NCBI GenBank assembly: GCA_910575165.1 | Contig: CAJTDS010000003.1 | Span: 124,001-188,000 of the forward strand | Reading direction: 5' to 3' | Length of the DNA stretch: 64,000 nucleotides | DNA from: Eggerthellaceae bacterium | GTDB lineage: Bacteria; Actinomycetota; Coriobacteriia; Coriobacteriales; Eggerthellaceae | Shown here: positions 33,656 through 42,730 of the stretch, piece after piece | How the letters are laid out: every line of letters starts with the position of its first letter | Numbering within the stretch: the first letter of the stretch is position 1 | Position numbers and translations under genes: made by a program | Notes under the pieces: model-generated | What the model was told of the DNA's origin: nothing | What the model saw: the letters and a program-made list of their open reading frames with translations, nothing else | Databases searched by the model: none

Positions 33656-35196
33656 TGCGGCTTCCTTTCGGTCGAGGGGCTAAACGGGCTTTCCGTGAGC
33701 CCTTCCTGGGCCAGGATGGTGTTCAGCACCGATATGTCGGAGGATACGTCGAAGGACAGGTCCTCGAAGGTGGCGTCAAGCAGCTTCTCGAAGGCACCTT
33801 GCAGCACGTCCAGGGTCTGCTCGATCTCGCGGCGCGATGTGGCGATGTTCTCGCCCTGCACCGGCTGCTCTTCCAGATTGTCGTAGGCTTGCAGAAGCTT
33901 CACGGTGGTGGGCAGGTAGTAGTCCATGAGCCGGCCCAGGTCGTCCACCACGTCCGGCGATTCTGCCGCGCGGTCCAAGATCTTGGCCACCACCTGCTCG
34001 ATCGAGGCGATCTTGGCGCTTACGGCGACGTCGGCGATGTCGCTGTCGAGCTGCCGCAGCTGGGCTAGGTAGGCACGGCCCTCCTTCACGAAGGCGCGGG
34101 CCTTTGACGGAAGGGGCGCGCCTTCGTCAGAGGCCGTCTGGCCCTTGGCCGGCACGTCAGTCACGCTGGTGATGACGGCCCGTCCGTGGGGTTGCATGGT
34201 TTCGCGACGGGAGGCCTGCAGCTGTCGGTAGTGGTGGTAGGCGGCGTCCGTGACCATGAGCGTGGTGCCCTCGTCGTCGATGTGCCCCTGGGGCAGCAGA
34301 CCGCGCCGCAACACCTGGCGTGCCTGGGCCAGGGTCTTTCGGCTGCTTTGGTGCAGCTGGGATGCCAGCTCGTCGATGGAGCAGGCCTCGCGGGTGCCGA
34401 AGATGCGGCGGAGCGACTGCAGCTTGCCTGCAAGGCGCAGCTGGCGGATGCCTGCGATTAGCAGAGCAGCCGAGCCGGCGAGGAAGCCGCCTGCGAGGAT
34501 GGCGCCTACCACGGCACCGCCCCCCGCGGTCATGTCGGCGGTGGCCACCACGCCGGCGAGAATCCCCGAGAACATGAGGGTGCAGGCGCCTCCCACGGCG
34601 GTCATGAAGACGCCGGATGCCTGCAAGCCGCCGGATTTCTTGAAGCGGGCGTTGATCAGCGCGTCGCGCCGCTTCAGCTCGGCCTTCGCGCCGGCCTTGG
34701 CTGAGAGCTGCTGAATCGCGTCCAGCGGGGAGCCGGTTGGCGGGGCCGGGTAGGACTTGCCGGCGTTTGGATGCGTTGGGGCCTTCGGGCGTGCGCCCGT
34801 GGGGTTCGAGGGGGCTTTGGCTTTGGCGTTCTTGGCGGACTTGACGTCGCTTGACATCGAAGCGCTGATGGCCTGGCTGACCGCATCACTTACCTTGGCC
34901 ACCGACGCGCCGATGGTGCGGCACAGGTCGGCGAACTCGTCCGAGCTCACCGATTGGTCGGGACGGGCGGCCTGCGGGCCGGCGCTGTAGCCGCCTGCCC
35001 GCTGCGACCGCGAACCCTGGCCGTAGGGATGGGAAGCTGCCTGGCTGTAGGGACCCGATGCCGGCGTGCCCTGGCGGGCGCTTGGCTGGGCCGCGCCTGC
35101 GGGAGGCTTGCCGGGCCATGCCGATCCGCTGGGCGGGGGAGGTTCCCATACCCCGGTAGCTGCCTGGTCGTCCTTGTGGTTTCCTGCGGTGGCCAA
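33652..35196 (-). CDS. XpaC-like (5-bromo-4-chloroindolyl phosphate hydrolysis) family protein
   Basis: Probably 514 aa. The first ~190 residues are Pro/Gly/Ser/Gln-rich and likely disordered. Two adjacent hydrophobic helices follow (about 220-265; MTAVGGACTLMFSGILAG, GAILAGGFLAGSAALLIAG), and then a helical C-terminal domain with SKARAFVKEGRAYLAQLRQL and VDDLGRLMDYYLPTTVKLL, the hallmark of XpaC-type proteins paired with TelA. No ATG or GTG fits; a TTG at 35196 preceded by GAAGGAAG is preferred, while an open frame to 35268 exists. It overlaps telA by 4 bp, indicating a two-gene operon. Confidence 0.8.
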   Translation of the reverse strand: MATAGNHKDDQAATGVWEPPPPSGSAWPGKPPAGAAQPSARQGTPASGPYSQAASHPYGQGSRSQRAGGYSAGPQAARPDQSVSSDEFADLCRTIGASVAKVSDAVSQAISASMSSDVKSAKNAKAKAPSNPTGARPKAPTHPNAGKSYPAPPTGSPLDAIQQLSAKAGAKAELKRRDALINARFKKSGGLQASGVFMTAVGGACTLMFSGILAGVVATADMTAGGGAVVGAILAGGFLAGSAALLIAGIRQLRLAGKLQSLRRIFGTREACSIDELASQLHQSSRKTLAQARQVLRRGLLPQGHIDDEGTTLMVTDAAYHHYRQLQASRRETMQPHGRAVITSVTDVPAKGQTASDEGAPLPSKARAFVKEGRAYLAQLRQLDSDIADVAVSAKIASIEQVVAKILDRAAESPDVVDDLGRLMDYYLPTTVKLLQAYDNLEEQPVQGENIATSRREIEQTLDVLQGAFEKLLDATFEDLSFDVSSDISVLNTILAQEGLTESPFSPSTERKPQ

Positions 35197-35349
35197 CGGG
35201 CTTCCTTCTACGATGACGCGCCTTCGGAGGCGGGCGCGCGGTGGATGCAATAGGCGCAATTCTACCACGGAGTTGTTCCGCGAGGGGGTTGTAGGCGCAG
35301 ACCGCTGCGGAACAGAAGAAAGATTAAATTTGCGTGGTCGGCCGGTCCT

Positions 35350-35847
35350 CTAAAGGTCCGGCTCGACGCACTGCTTCACCACGTCGTAGGCGGTGACGAG
35401 CCGCTCGAATGAGAAGGCGGCGTTGGCGGGGCTGGTGGAGGGCAGCTGCACCGCGGCGATTCCCAGCACGGGCTCGTCGTAGATGCGGTAGAGGCGCGCG
35501 GCGGTCGCCCCGGTGCAGAACACGTGGGAGATGGGGGCCGCTGCGAAGAGAGGCCGCAGGTCGTTGGGGGTTTCCTGGGCGATGGAGGCGTCGCTTGCGC
35601 CGTCGATGTCGCAGGAGGCAAGCACGTCCCACAGCGCGATGCGGTGGCGCAGCAGCAGGCGCGCCCGCTCCTCGTTGGTTCGTGGGACGGGCTCGTCGAA
35701 CAGCGCGGCCATCACCGGCCAGAACCGGTTGCGGGGGTGCCCGTAGTAAAAGCCCGCCTCGCGCGACTTCGGGGAGGGGATGGTGCCGAGCAGCAGCACG
35801 CGCGAGTGGGCGTCGAAGACGGGTTCTATGGTATGGGTCACGTGCAT
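35350..35847 (-). CDS. Hypoxanthine/deoxyinosine-type DNA glycosylase (MUG/UDG superfamily)
   Basis: A 165-aa protein of the uracil-DNA-glycosylase superfamily: LLLGTIPSPKSREAGFYYGHPRNRFWPVM is the recognisable N-terminal active-site region (residues ~19-47), followed by IALWDVLASCDIDGASD and a C-terminal QLPSTSPANA motif that closes the pocket. It excises deaminated purines or mismatched uracil to start base-excision repair. ATG at 35847 is preceded by CGGAGG. The open frame extends antisense far through the downstream binding-protein gene, which is a GC artefact. It is divergent from the ABC importer operon. Confidence 0.85.
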   Translation of the reverse strand: MHVTHTIEPVFDAHSRVLLLGTIPSPKSREAGFYYGHPRNRFWPVMAALFDEPVPRTNEERARLLLRHRIALWDVLASCDIDGASDASIAQETPNDLRPLFAAAPISHVFCTGATAARLYRIYDEPVLGIAAVQLPSTSPANAAFSFERLVTAYDVVKQCVEPDL

Positions 35848-36016
35848 GGTGCCTCCGCGAAGGTTTTGCCTGCGGGCCGACGGACGGCCCGGTTGCTGGC
35901 TACGGTAGCACAGGCTGGAGAGTCCGGCTGGCAGAATCTTGACGCTGGCCGCCTGCCGCAGTCGCCTGTTGCGGTGGTGCGTTGCTGCTGCACGGGCGTG
36001 CCGTTCCCCGACGTTG

Positions 36017-36095
36017 ATAACACGAATCATGAATACGTAACATTCGAAAGGCGGCTGCTCCCCTTGATGTGTTACGATTTTCTGGTAAGTGTTAC
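36017..36095 (+). promoter_or_regulatory. Symmetric TAACA/TGTTA operator array before the ABC importer
   Basis: Four pentamers: TAACA at 36018 and 36038, TGTTA at 36070 and 36090. Each like pair is spaced exactly 20 bp, and the two pairs face each other, giving overall dyad symmetry; the right pair is extended as GTGTTAC. It lies 41-119 bp before the start at 36136. The geometry suggests cooperative binding of a dimeric or tetrameric repressor, for example a metalloregulator. Confidence 0.5.
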
Positions 36096-36135
36096 TACTG
36101 AGAAGAACCGTTGCGCAGGATGGAGGGCTAGAAGC

Positions 36136-37899
36136 ATGGCCGAGGAAGCGAAATGGACCAAGGCGGCACCGGGGCTGGAGGGAGCCGGGGTTGGGGGGTC
36201 GGCGTCGCCGCAGGCGAGCTGCGGGGGCACCGCCGACGCGGCCGCTCTTGACGGCCTGCTGTCGCGCCGGCGCTTTTTGCAGCTGGCGGGATTGGGCGCG
36301 GTCGGCTGCGCTTCGGCGGCGCTGCTGGGCGGGTGCTCCGGCACTTCCGGCTCGGGCGCGAACCCGGGAGGGGACGATGCCAGCCAGGTGGTCGTGACCA
36401 TGACCACCTCCTCCGAGCCGGCCGCTGGGTTCGACCCGCTGTTCAGCTGGGGTTGCGGCGAGCACGTGCACGAGCCGCTCATCCAGTCCACCCTGTTCAC
36501 CACCGACGCCGACCTGAACTTCGTGAACGACCTGGCCACCTCCTACGAGTGCTCGGAGGACGGCCTTACCTGGACCTTCGGCATTCGCGACGACGTGACC
36601 TTCACCGACGGCGAGCCGCTCACCGCCCGCGACGTGGCCTTCACCATCAACGGCATCAATGCCAACCCGGCCTCCGAGGCCGACTTGTCCATGGTGGAGG
36701 AGGCCGTGGCCGTGAGCGACACCGTGGTGGAGCTGCACCTGAGCAAGCCTTTCAACGCCATGCTGTACACGCTGGCAGTGGTGGGCATCGTGCCGGAGCA
36801 TGCCTACGACCCGGCCACTTACGGCGCCAACCCCATCGGGTCGGGCCGCTACATGCTCGAGCAGTGGGATCGCGGGCAGCAGGTCATTCTGCGTGCGAAC
36901 CCTAACTACTACGGCGAGCGGCCGCTCATGGAGCGCGTGGTAGTGGTGTTCATGGAAGAGGACGCCTCGTTGGCGGCGGCCCAATCGGGCCAGGCGGACA
37001 TAGCCTACACGGCGGCAACCCTGGTGGATGCGGCCGATCCGGCGGGCTATTCTGTGCTCAACTGCGCTTCCGTGGACTCCCGGGGCATATCGCTGCCGGC
37101 CGTCCCTTCGGGCGCTGTGAAGGAAGACGGCGGCCGGACCTTTGCCGCCGGAAACGACGTGACCTGCGACGAGGCCTTTCGCCGCGCCATCAACCTGGGC
37201 GTGGACCGCGCCTCGCTCATCGAAAGCGTGCTGAACGGCTACGGCACCGAGGCCTACAGCGTCTCCGATGCCATGCCCTGGTTCAACCCGGCCATGAAGG
37301 TGGAGTGCGACCCTGCGGCGGCGACGGCGCTGCTGGATGAGGCCGGCTGGGCCATGGGCGCCGACGGCGTGCGGGAGAAGGGCGGCGTGCGCGCGTCGTT
37401 TAGCTGCTACTACAGCGCCAGCGACTCGGTCCGCCAGGCGCTGGCCAACGAGTTCGCCAACCAGATGGCGCCGCTGGGCATCCAGGTGACGCCCGTGGGA
37501 TCGGGCTGGACCACCGACGCCGACGGCATCTACGCCCACCAGTACACCGATCCGGTGCTGTGGGGCTGGGGTTCGAACAGTCCGGTGGAGGTGTACTCGC
37601 TGCATTACGGAAGCTCGTCGGGCAACTACGCTTGCTACGACAACGCCGCCGTCGACGCCCACCTGGACGCCGCCCTGGCTTCCACTACGGTAGAATCCTC
37701 CTACCCTGAATGGCAGGCGGCCCAATGGGACGGGCAGAACGGTTTTGCGCCTCAGGGGGCTGCCACATGGGTGTGGCTGTGCAACGTCGACCATCTGTAC
37801 TTCAAGCGCGACGGGCTGGTGGTGGCCCGCCAGAAGCCCCATCCCCATGGGCACGGGTGGTCGCTGGTGAACAACGTGGACCGCTGGTACTGGGAATAG
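36136..37899 (+). CDS. ABC transporter substrate-binding protein, family 5 (peptide/nickel type)
   Basis: A 587-aa exported lipoprotein with a Tat-like signal (LSRRRFLQLAG) and lipobox GGC, then the solute-binding family 5 fold: WTFGIRDDVTFTDGEPLTARDVAFTI, PIGSGRYMLEQWDRGQQVILRANPNYYGE, and CDEAFRRAINLGVDR. Close to the C-terminus is KPHPHGHGW, a histidine motif I associate with nickel/metallophore binding proteins rather than oligopeptide binders. The preceding ~35 residues before the signal are unusually long. It is the first gene of a complete importer; metal or metal-chelate uptake is inferred, with peptides as the alternative. Confidence 0.82.
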   Translation: MAEEAKWTKAAPGLEGAGVGGSASPQASCGGTADAAALDGLLSRRRFLQLAGLGAVGCASAALLGGCSGTSGSGANPGGDDASQVVVTMTTSSEPAAGFDPLFSWGCGEHVHEPLIQSTLFTTDADLNFVNDLATSYECSEDGLTWTFGIRDDVTFTDGEPLTARDVAFTINGINANPASEADLSMVEEAVAVSDTVVELHLSKPFNAMLYTLAVVGIVPEHAYDPATYGANPIGSGRYMLEQWDRGQQVILRANPNYYGERPLMERVVVVFMEEDASLAAAQSGQADIAYTAATLVDAADPAGYSVLNCASVDSRGISLPAVPSGAVKEDGGRTFAAGNDVTCDEAFRRAINLGVDRASLIESVLNGYGTEAYSVSDAMPWFNPAMKVECDPAAATALLDEAGWAMGADGVREKGGVRASFSCYYSASDSVRQALANEFANQMAPLGIQVTPVGSGWTTDADGIYAHQYTDPVLWGWGSNSPVEVYSLHYGSSSGNYACYDNAAVDAHLDAALASTTVESSYPEWQAAQWDGQNGFAPQGAATWVWLCNVDHLYFKRDGLVVARQKPHPHGHGWSLVNNVDRWYWE

Positions 37900-37934
37900 C
37901 CGGCGGTAGGCAGGGAAGGAACAGGTCGCAGGTC

Positions 37935-38915
37935 GTGGCTTTCGCCGCTCGGCAGATAGGACGCTTCGCCGTGCTCATGGTTGCCGTGAGCATGGTGGTG
38001 TTTTCCCTGGTGAGTCTTTCGCCGGTGGACCCGGTGGCGGCCAACGTGGGCCAGGCGGCGCTGTCGGGCATGTCCGACGAGAAGCTGGCCACCCTGCAGG
38101 CGTACTGGGGCAAGGACGTGCCGCTTGTTGAGCGCTATGCGTCCTGGGTGTCGGGGCTTTTGCGGGGAGACATGGGCGATTCCCTGCGCTTCAACGCCCC
38201 CGTGGCCCAGGTGGTGGCTCAGCGCGCCGCGAACTCGCTGGTGCTCATGGGCATCGCGTGGCTTGCAAGCGGCGTGCTCGGGCTGGCCCTGGGCATTGCG
38301 GCCGGTGTGCGCCGCGGCGGCGCCGCCGACCGGTTAGTGAAGGCCTCCTGCTTCGTCTTGGCCGCAAGCCCCACCTTCTGGGTGGCGCTGCTCATGCTCA
38401 TCGTGTTCGGCGTGGTGCTGGGGTGGTTTCCCATCGGGTTTTCGGCCCCCATCGGCAAGGCGGCTGCCGACGTTACCTGGCTTGACGCATTCCACCACCT
38501 GGCGCTGCCTGCTATCACGCTGTCGGTGGTGGGGGTGGCCAACGTGGCGCTGCACACCCGGGAGAAGACCATCGACGTCATGGGCTCGCCCTACGTGCGC
38601 TTCGCCCGGGCGCGCGGCGAGTCCACCGGATCTGTCGTGATCCATCACGGTCTGCGCAACCTGGTGCTTCCAGCGCTGACCATCCAATGCTCCCAGATAG
38701 CCGAGATCTTCGGCGGCTCGGTGCTGGTGGAGCAGGTGTTCAGCTATCCGGGCCTGGGGCAGGCCGCCGTAAGCGCCGGCATCGGGGGAGATACGGCTCT
38801 TCTTGCCGGTATCGCCTTGGTGTCGGCGGCGCTGGTGTTCGGCGGGAATCTGGTGGCGAACATCCTCTACGGCGTGGTAGACCCCCGTATGCGCAAGGAG
38901 TATTCCCGTGGCTGA
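37935..38915 (+). CDS. ABC transporter permease (DppB/NikB type)
   Basis: A 326-aa membrane protein with six predicted helices and the DppB/NikB layout: first helix then a long external loop, ending with an inner-membrane coupling region (HTREKTIDVMGSPYVRFARARGES, the EAA-like loop) and SVLVEQVFSYPGLGQAAV. The start is GTG 37935, preceded by GGAAGGAA; the frame is open further upstream inside the binding-protein gene. It overlaps the second permease by 8 bp. Confidence 0.88.
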   Translation: MAFAARQIGRFAVLMVAVSMVVFSLVSLSPVDPVAANVGQAALSGMSDEKLATLQAYWGKDVPLVERYASWVSGLLRGDMGDSLRFNAPVAQVVAQRAANSLVLMGIAWLASGVLGLALGIAAGVRRGGAADRLVKASCFVLAASPTFWVALLMLIVFGVVLGWFPIGFSAPIGKAAADVTWLDAFHHLALPAITLSVVGVANVALHTREKTIDVMGSPYVRFARARGESTGSVVIHHGLRNLVLPALTIQCSQIAEIFGGSVLVEQVFSYPGLGQAAVSAGIGGDTALLAGIALVSAALVFGGNLVANILYGVVDPRMRKEYSRG

Positions 38916-39771
38916 GCTGGCATCCGGCATACTGCACATCCCGAAGGCGCGGCGCCTGCCCAGCCGCCGGGCTGCGCTCGTGCTGGCCGTGGCGTCGGTG
39001 GCGCTGCTTGTCGGCGTGGTGGTGGCCGGGCGCGTGCTGGAGCCCGCGGCCATGGCGACCGACTTCACCCAGAAGAACCTGCCGCCGTCGCTGGCGCACC
39101 CCTTCGGGACCGACTGGATGGGCCGCGACATGCTGGCGCGCACCCTGGCGGGGCTGTCGCTGAGCGTGCTGGTGGGTTTGGGGGCGGCCGGGGCGTCGTC
39201 GCTGATCGCGCTCGTGCTGGGAAGCGCCGCCGCTCTGGGGGGACGACGCGCCGATGCGGCGGTGAGCTGGCTTATCGACCTCATGATGGGAATACCCCAT
39301 ATCGTCTTGCTCATCCTGATCTCCTTCGCCCTGGGCAAAGGGTTCTGGGGCGTGACCGTAGGTGTTGCCCTTACCCACTGGCCGTCGCTTACCCGCGTGG
39401 TTCGGGCCGAGATCTTGCAGTGCCGCCAGTCCGGCTTCGTGGCCGCCGCACGCAAGCTGGGGGCGACGCCGGTCCAGGTCGCCCTGCGCCATATGGTGCC
39501 CTTCGTGCTGCCGCAGTTCCTGGTGGGGCTTATCCTCATGTTCCCCCATGCCATACTCCACGAGGCCGCCCTCACGTTTCTGGGCTTCGGCCTTCCGCCC
39601 GAGCAGCCGGCCATCGGCATCATCCTGTCGGAATCCATGACCTACCTGTCGGCGGGCCTGTGGTGGCTGGCGGTGTTCCCGGGGCTTGCTCTCATTGCGG
39701 CGGTCATGCTGTTCGACGCGGTGGGGTCGTCGGTTCGCCGCCTGGTCGACCCGACGAGCGCCCAGGAATAG
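38908..39771 (+). CDS. ABC transporter permease (DppC/NikC type)
   Basis: A 287-aa permease with the family features LPPSLAHPFGTDWMGRDML after the first helix and an EAA loop (LTRVVRAEILQCRQSGFVAAARKLG). Also present is EAALTFLGFGLPPEQPAIG. The start is GTG 38908 overlapping the upstream permease gene, indicating coupling. It forms the heterodimeric channel with the DppB/NikB-like subunit. Confidence 0.9.
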   Translation: MAELASGILHIPKARRLPSRRAALVLAVASVALLVGVVVAGRVLEPAAMATDFTQKNLPPSLAHPFGTDWMGRDMLARTLAGLSLSVLVGLGAAGASSLIALVLGSAAALGGRRADAAVSWLIDLMMGIPHIVLLILISFALGKGFWGVTVGVALTHWPSLTRVVRAEILQCRQSGFVAAARKLGATPVQVALRHMVPFVLPQFLVGLILMFPHAILHEAALTFLGFGLPPEQPAIGIILSESMTYLSAGLWWLAVFPGLALIAAVMLFDAVGSSVRRLVDPTSAQE

Positions 39772-39780
39772 GGGAGGGCC

Positions 39781-40815
39781 ATGGAAGGGCATAGCAACGT
39801 TCATCGGGACGGCGAGTTCCACCATCACCACTCCCACGGCGCGTCCACCCACCACGCCGGCGACCATCACTTGCTGCAGGTGGAGGGGCTCACCGTGGCT
39901 TTCCGCATGTACGACGATGCCGCATCGGAGGGCGAGGGTCGCCGTGCGGAGGGCGAAGGGGCCGGGGGGCCGTCCGACGGCTCTTCGAAGCCCGGCCGCA
40001 TCGCCCGGTGGCTTAGGGACGCCCGCCTCTTCCTTGCAGCGCCCCAGCGCGAGGTGCCCGTGGTGCACGACCTGCACGTCTCGGTGCACGCAGGCGAGAT
40101 CGTGGCCGTGGTGGGCGCGTCCGGTTCGGGCAAGACGCTGCTGGCCGACGCCGTCATGGGGCTCTTCGAGCCCAACGCCCTGGTGTCCGGCACGGTCTAC
40201 TTCGACGGAAAGCCGCAGGATGCGAGTTCGCTTGCGGCTCTGCGCGGCCACGGCATCTCGCTGGTGCCCCAGTCGGTTGCCAGCTTGGACCCGCTCATGC
40301 GCGTGGGCCGGCAGGTGCGCGGCTTTGCGCGCGGCGGCGACGATGCGGCGCGCTCTGCCCGGCAGCGGCAGCTCTTCGCCCGCTATGGCCTGGGGCCCGA
40401 GGTGGAGCGGCTCTATCCTTTCGAGCTGTCCGGCGGCATGGCGCGGCGGGTGCTTCTGTGCTGCGCGCTCATGGACAACCCGAAGCTCATCGTCGCCGAC
40501 GAGCCCACGCCCGGGCTCGACCTTGCGCTGGCCCAGGCCGCCCTGGCCGATTTCCGCGAGTTCGCGGACGGGGGAGGGGGCGTGCTGCTCATCACCCACG
40601 ACGTGGAGCAGGCCTTGTCCGTGGCCGACCGCGTGGCGGTGTTTCTGGACGGAACAGTGGTGGAGGAGACCGCGGTGGAGAGCTTCCGCTCGCCCGATCT
40701 GCTGCGCCATCCCTTCTCGCGCCAGCTGTGGCACGCGCTGCCCGAGCACGATTTCGCAGCAGCGCCCGCGCGGTCGCCGGAGGCTGGCGCAACGGCGGAA
40801 GGCGGTCAGGCCTGA
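39781..40815 (+). CDS. ABC transporter ATPase (DppD/NikD type) with His-rich N-terminus
   Basis: A 344-aa nucleotide-binding protein: Walker A GASGSGKT (about residue 113), Q loop VPQSVASLDPLM, signature LSGGMARRVLLC, Walker B LIVADEPTPGLD, and H loop LITHDVE. Two unusual insertions are present. The first 30 residues contain eleven histidines (clusters H14-17, H24-25, H29-30), and a ~40-residue Glu/Gly/Ser-rich loop lies near residues 45-75. His-rich N-termini occur in nickel, cobalt and zinc handling proteins and may act as a metal store or sensor; this supports a metal importer. The stop overlaps the next ATPase start (TGATG). Confidence 0.9.
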   Translation: MEGHSNVHRDGEFHHHHSHGASTHHAGDHHLLQVEGLTVAFRMYDDAASEGEGRRAEGEGAGGPSDGSSKPGRIARWLRDARLFLAAPQREVPVVHDLHVSVHAGEIVAVVGASGSGKTLLADAVMGLFEPNALVSGTVYFDGKPQDASSLAALRGHGISLVPQSVASLDPLMRVGRQVRGFARGGDDAARSARQRQLFARYGLGPEVERLYPFELSGGMARRVLLCCALMDNPKLIVADEPTPGLDLALAQAALADFREFADGGGGVLLITHDVEQALSVADRVAVFLDGTVVEETAVESFRSPDLLRHPFSRQLWHALPEHDFAAAPARSPEAGATAEGGQA

Positions 40816-41423
40816 TGCTGCAAGCCTGCGATATCACGTTCTCCTACGGCGGAAAGGCGCCCTTGTACCAGGGGTTCTCTGTGGAAGTGACCCCCGGCGA
40901 GCGCCTGTGCCTGAAGGCGCCTTCGGGTTTCGGCAAGACCACGCTGTGCCGACTGCTTGCGGGCTACGAGCAGCCCGATGCGGGCAGCGTGCTGGCGGAC
41001 GGCGAGCCCCTGCCGCGCACAGGGCGCTGCCCCGTGCAGTTGATCGGCCAGCATCCGGAGCTTGCGGTGGACCCGCGCCGGCGCATGGAGGCCACGCTGC
41101 GCGAAGCGGGGCCGCTTGACCGGGGGCTTATGGAGCGGCTGGGCATTCGCGACCGGTGGCTTGCGCGCTACCCCCACGAGCTTTCGGGCGGCGAGCTGCA
41201 GCGGTTCTGCATCGCCCGCACCCTTATGGCGAGCCCCCGCTACCTGGTGGCCGACGAGATATCCACCATGCTGGACGCCATCACGCAGGCCCAGGTGTGG
41301 TCGGTGATCTTGGAGGAGGTCCGCTCTCGCAACCTGGGGCTGGTGCTCACCACCCATTCCGAATCGCTGGCGCATCGCCTGGCCACCCGCGAGCTCGACC
41401 TGACAGCCGCCGTGTGCCCTTAG
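40815..41423 (+). CDS. ABC transporter ATPase (DppF/NikE type), minimal
   Basis: A short 202-aa second ATPase of the importer: Walker A APSGFGKTT (Ala replaces the first Gly), signature LSGGELQRFCIAR, Walker B YLVADEIS, and H loop TTHSE. It lacks the C-terminal oligopeptide-binding extension of typical DppF/NikE proteins, which are over 260 aa, so it is near the minimal nucleotide-binding domain. It ends the operon; 250 bp of non-coding sequence without an obvious terminator follow. Confidence 0.87.
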   Translation: MLQACDITFSYGGKAPLYQGFSVEVTPGERLCLKAPSGFGKTTLCRLLAGYEQPDAGSVLADGEPLPRTGRCPVQLIGQHPELAVDPRRRMEATLREAGPLDRGLMERLGIRDRWLARYPHELSGGELQRFCIARTLMASPRYLVADEISTMLDAITQAQVWSVILEEVRSRNLGLVLTTHSESLAHRLATRELDLTAAVCP

Positions 41424-41674
41424 GCCGCCTTGCGCCGCGTTGCCCCGTGCGCCCTTAGAGTCCGCGCCGCCCGCGTCCGCCTTTCTCGGGTGCGTGCGCC
41501 TTCGGGCCGTTCGTCGGCTTTCCCACCTCCGCGTTACGCTTCGGAATCACCGGGCGCCTGCGCGCTGTCCGCATCCATTCGCTCTTTAGAATCATCAGCG
41601 ATACCGTAAGCTATCTTGCCGGGATGTCATGGCCGATCGGCTGCGGGATTCCGGTGGCGGAAAGGAGCTTCGCC

Positions 41675-42640
41675 ATGTGCACAGGGGTCAGGTTCACCGA
41701 TACGACGGGACACATGTTCTGGGGCCGCAACTTCGATTGGAACGTAAGCTACGGCGAGGTGCCCGTGGTCATGCCCAAGGGCTTCATGCTTCCCCGCGCC
41801 TTCGGGCAGGCCGAGCCGGCCAAGCACGCCGCCGTGGGCAACTCGGCCCAGTTCAACGGCTACCCGCTGTTCTTCAACTGCGGAAACGACGCCGGCCTGT
41901 GCGTGGGAGGCTTGAACTTCGCCGGCTACGCGCAGTTCGAGGAAGGCCCGGTGGAGGGGAAGGAGAACCTGGCCGCCTACGAGTTCCCGGCCTGGGTGGG
42001 CGCTAACTTCTCCACGGTGGACGAGGTGGAGCGCGCCTTGGAGAACGTGGCCATCGTGGCCAAGCCCATCGACGAAAGCCTGCCCGTTGCCATGCTGCAC
42101 TGGATGATCGCCGACGCGCAGCGCAGCATTGTGGTGGAGTACCAATCCGACGGCATGCACGTCTACCACGACGACGTGGACGTGCTGACCAACCAGCCGC
42201 CCTTCCCGTGGCACCGGGAGAACCTGCGCAACTACCTGAACTGCGAGAACCGCTGGGCCGGCACCGTTGCGTGGGATAGCTGCGAGATGACCCCCTTCGG
42301 TTCGGGCTCGTGCATGCGCGGCATCCCGGGCGACACCTACGCCACCTCCCGCTTCGTCCGCGCCGCCTACGTGAACAACTTCTACCCGAAGAAGGAGTCC
42401 GAAACCGACAACGTGGCCCGCATGTTGCGCACCTTGGGTGCCGTGGCCATGGTGGAGGGCAGCTCGTGCATGGAGGACGGCAGCTACGAGGTGACGCTGT
42501 TCTCCGACTGCTTCAGCGCCAACACCTCCACCTACTACTTCAACACCTACGCCGACCCCTGCGTGCGCGCCGTGCACCTGCGCGATTACGTCGGCGCCTC
42601 GCCCGAAGCCCTCATCGTGCCGCCGCTGGAGCGCCTGTAG
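41675..42640 (+). CDS. Choloylglycine hydrolase / linear amide C-N hydrolase family (Ntn) enzyme
   Basis: A 321-aa Ntn-hydrolase. Cleaving the initiator Met exposes Cys2, and R18 and D21 occur exactly where bile salt hydrolases and penicillin V acylases have them; a TNQPPFPWH segment with N173 and SRFVR with R226 match the further active-site residues. The enzyme would deconjugate bile salts or hydrolyse N-acyl amides such as N-acyl-homoserine lactones or penicillin V; sequence alone does not separate these. ATG 41675 has AAAGGAGC at the right distance and is required for Cys2, so the longer frame from 41624 is rejected. No partner gene is adjacent. Confidence 0.87.
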   Translation: MCTGVRFTDTTGHMFWGRNFDWNVSYGEVPVVMPKGFMLPRAFGQAEPAKHAAVGNSAQFNGYPLFFNCGNDAGLCVGGLNFAGYAQFEEGPVEGKENLAAYEFPAWVGANFSTVDEVERALENVAIVAKPIDESLPVAMLHWMIADAQRSIVVEYQSDGMHVYHDDVDVLTNQPPFPWHRENLRNYLNCENRWAGTVAWDSCEMTPFGSGSCMRGIPGDTYATSRFVRAAYVNNFYPKKESETDNVARMLRTLGAVAMVEGSSCMEDGSYEVTLFSDCFSANTSTYYFNTYADPCVRAVHLRDYVGASPEALIVPPLERL

Positions 42641-42730
42641 CCGAACGGTGTCGCCCCGGGGTTTGCGCGGCAGACGCGGGTCCTGGGCAGTTTTGCCGAA
42701 GCCGGCGTCTGGCACCTGGCGCTTCTCTGA

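Noticed and set aside
35848-37854. Antisense extension of the DNA glycosylase frame through the binding-protein gene
   Set aside because: The glycosylase homology begins at the ATG at 35847 with its own ribosome-binding site; the rest is antisense to a real gene.
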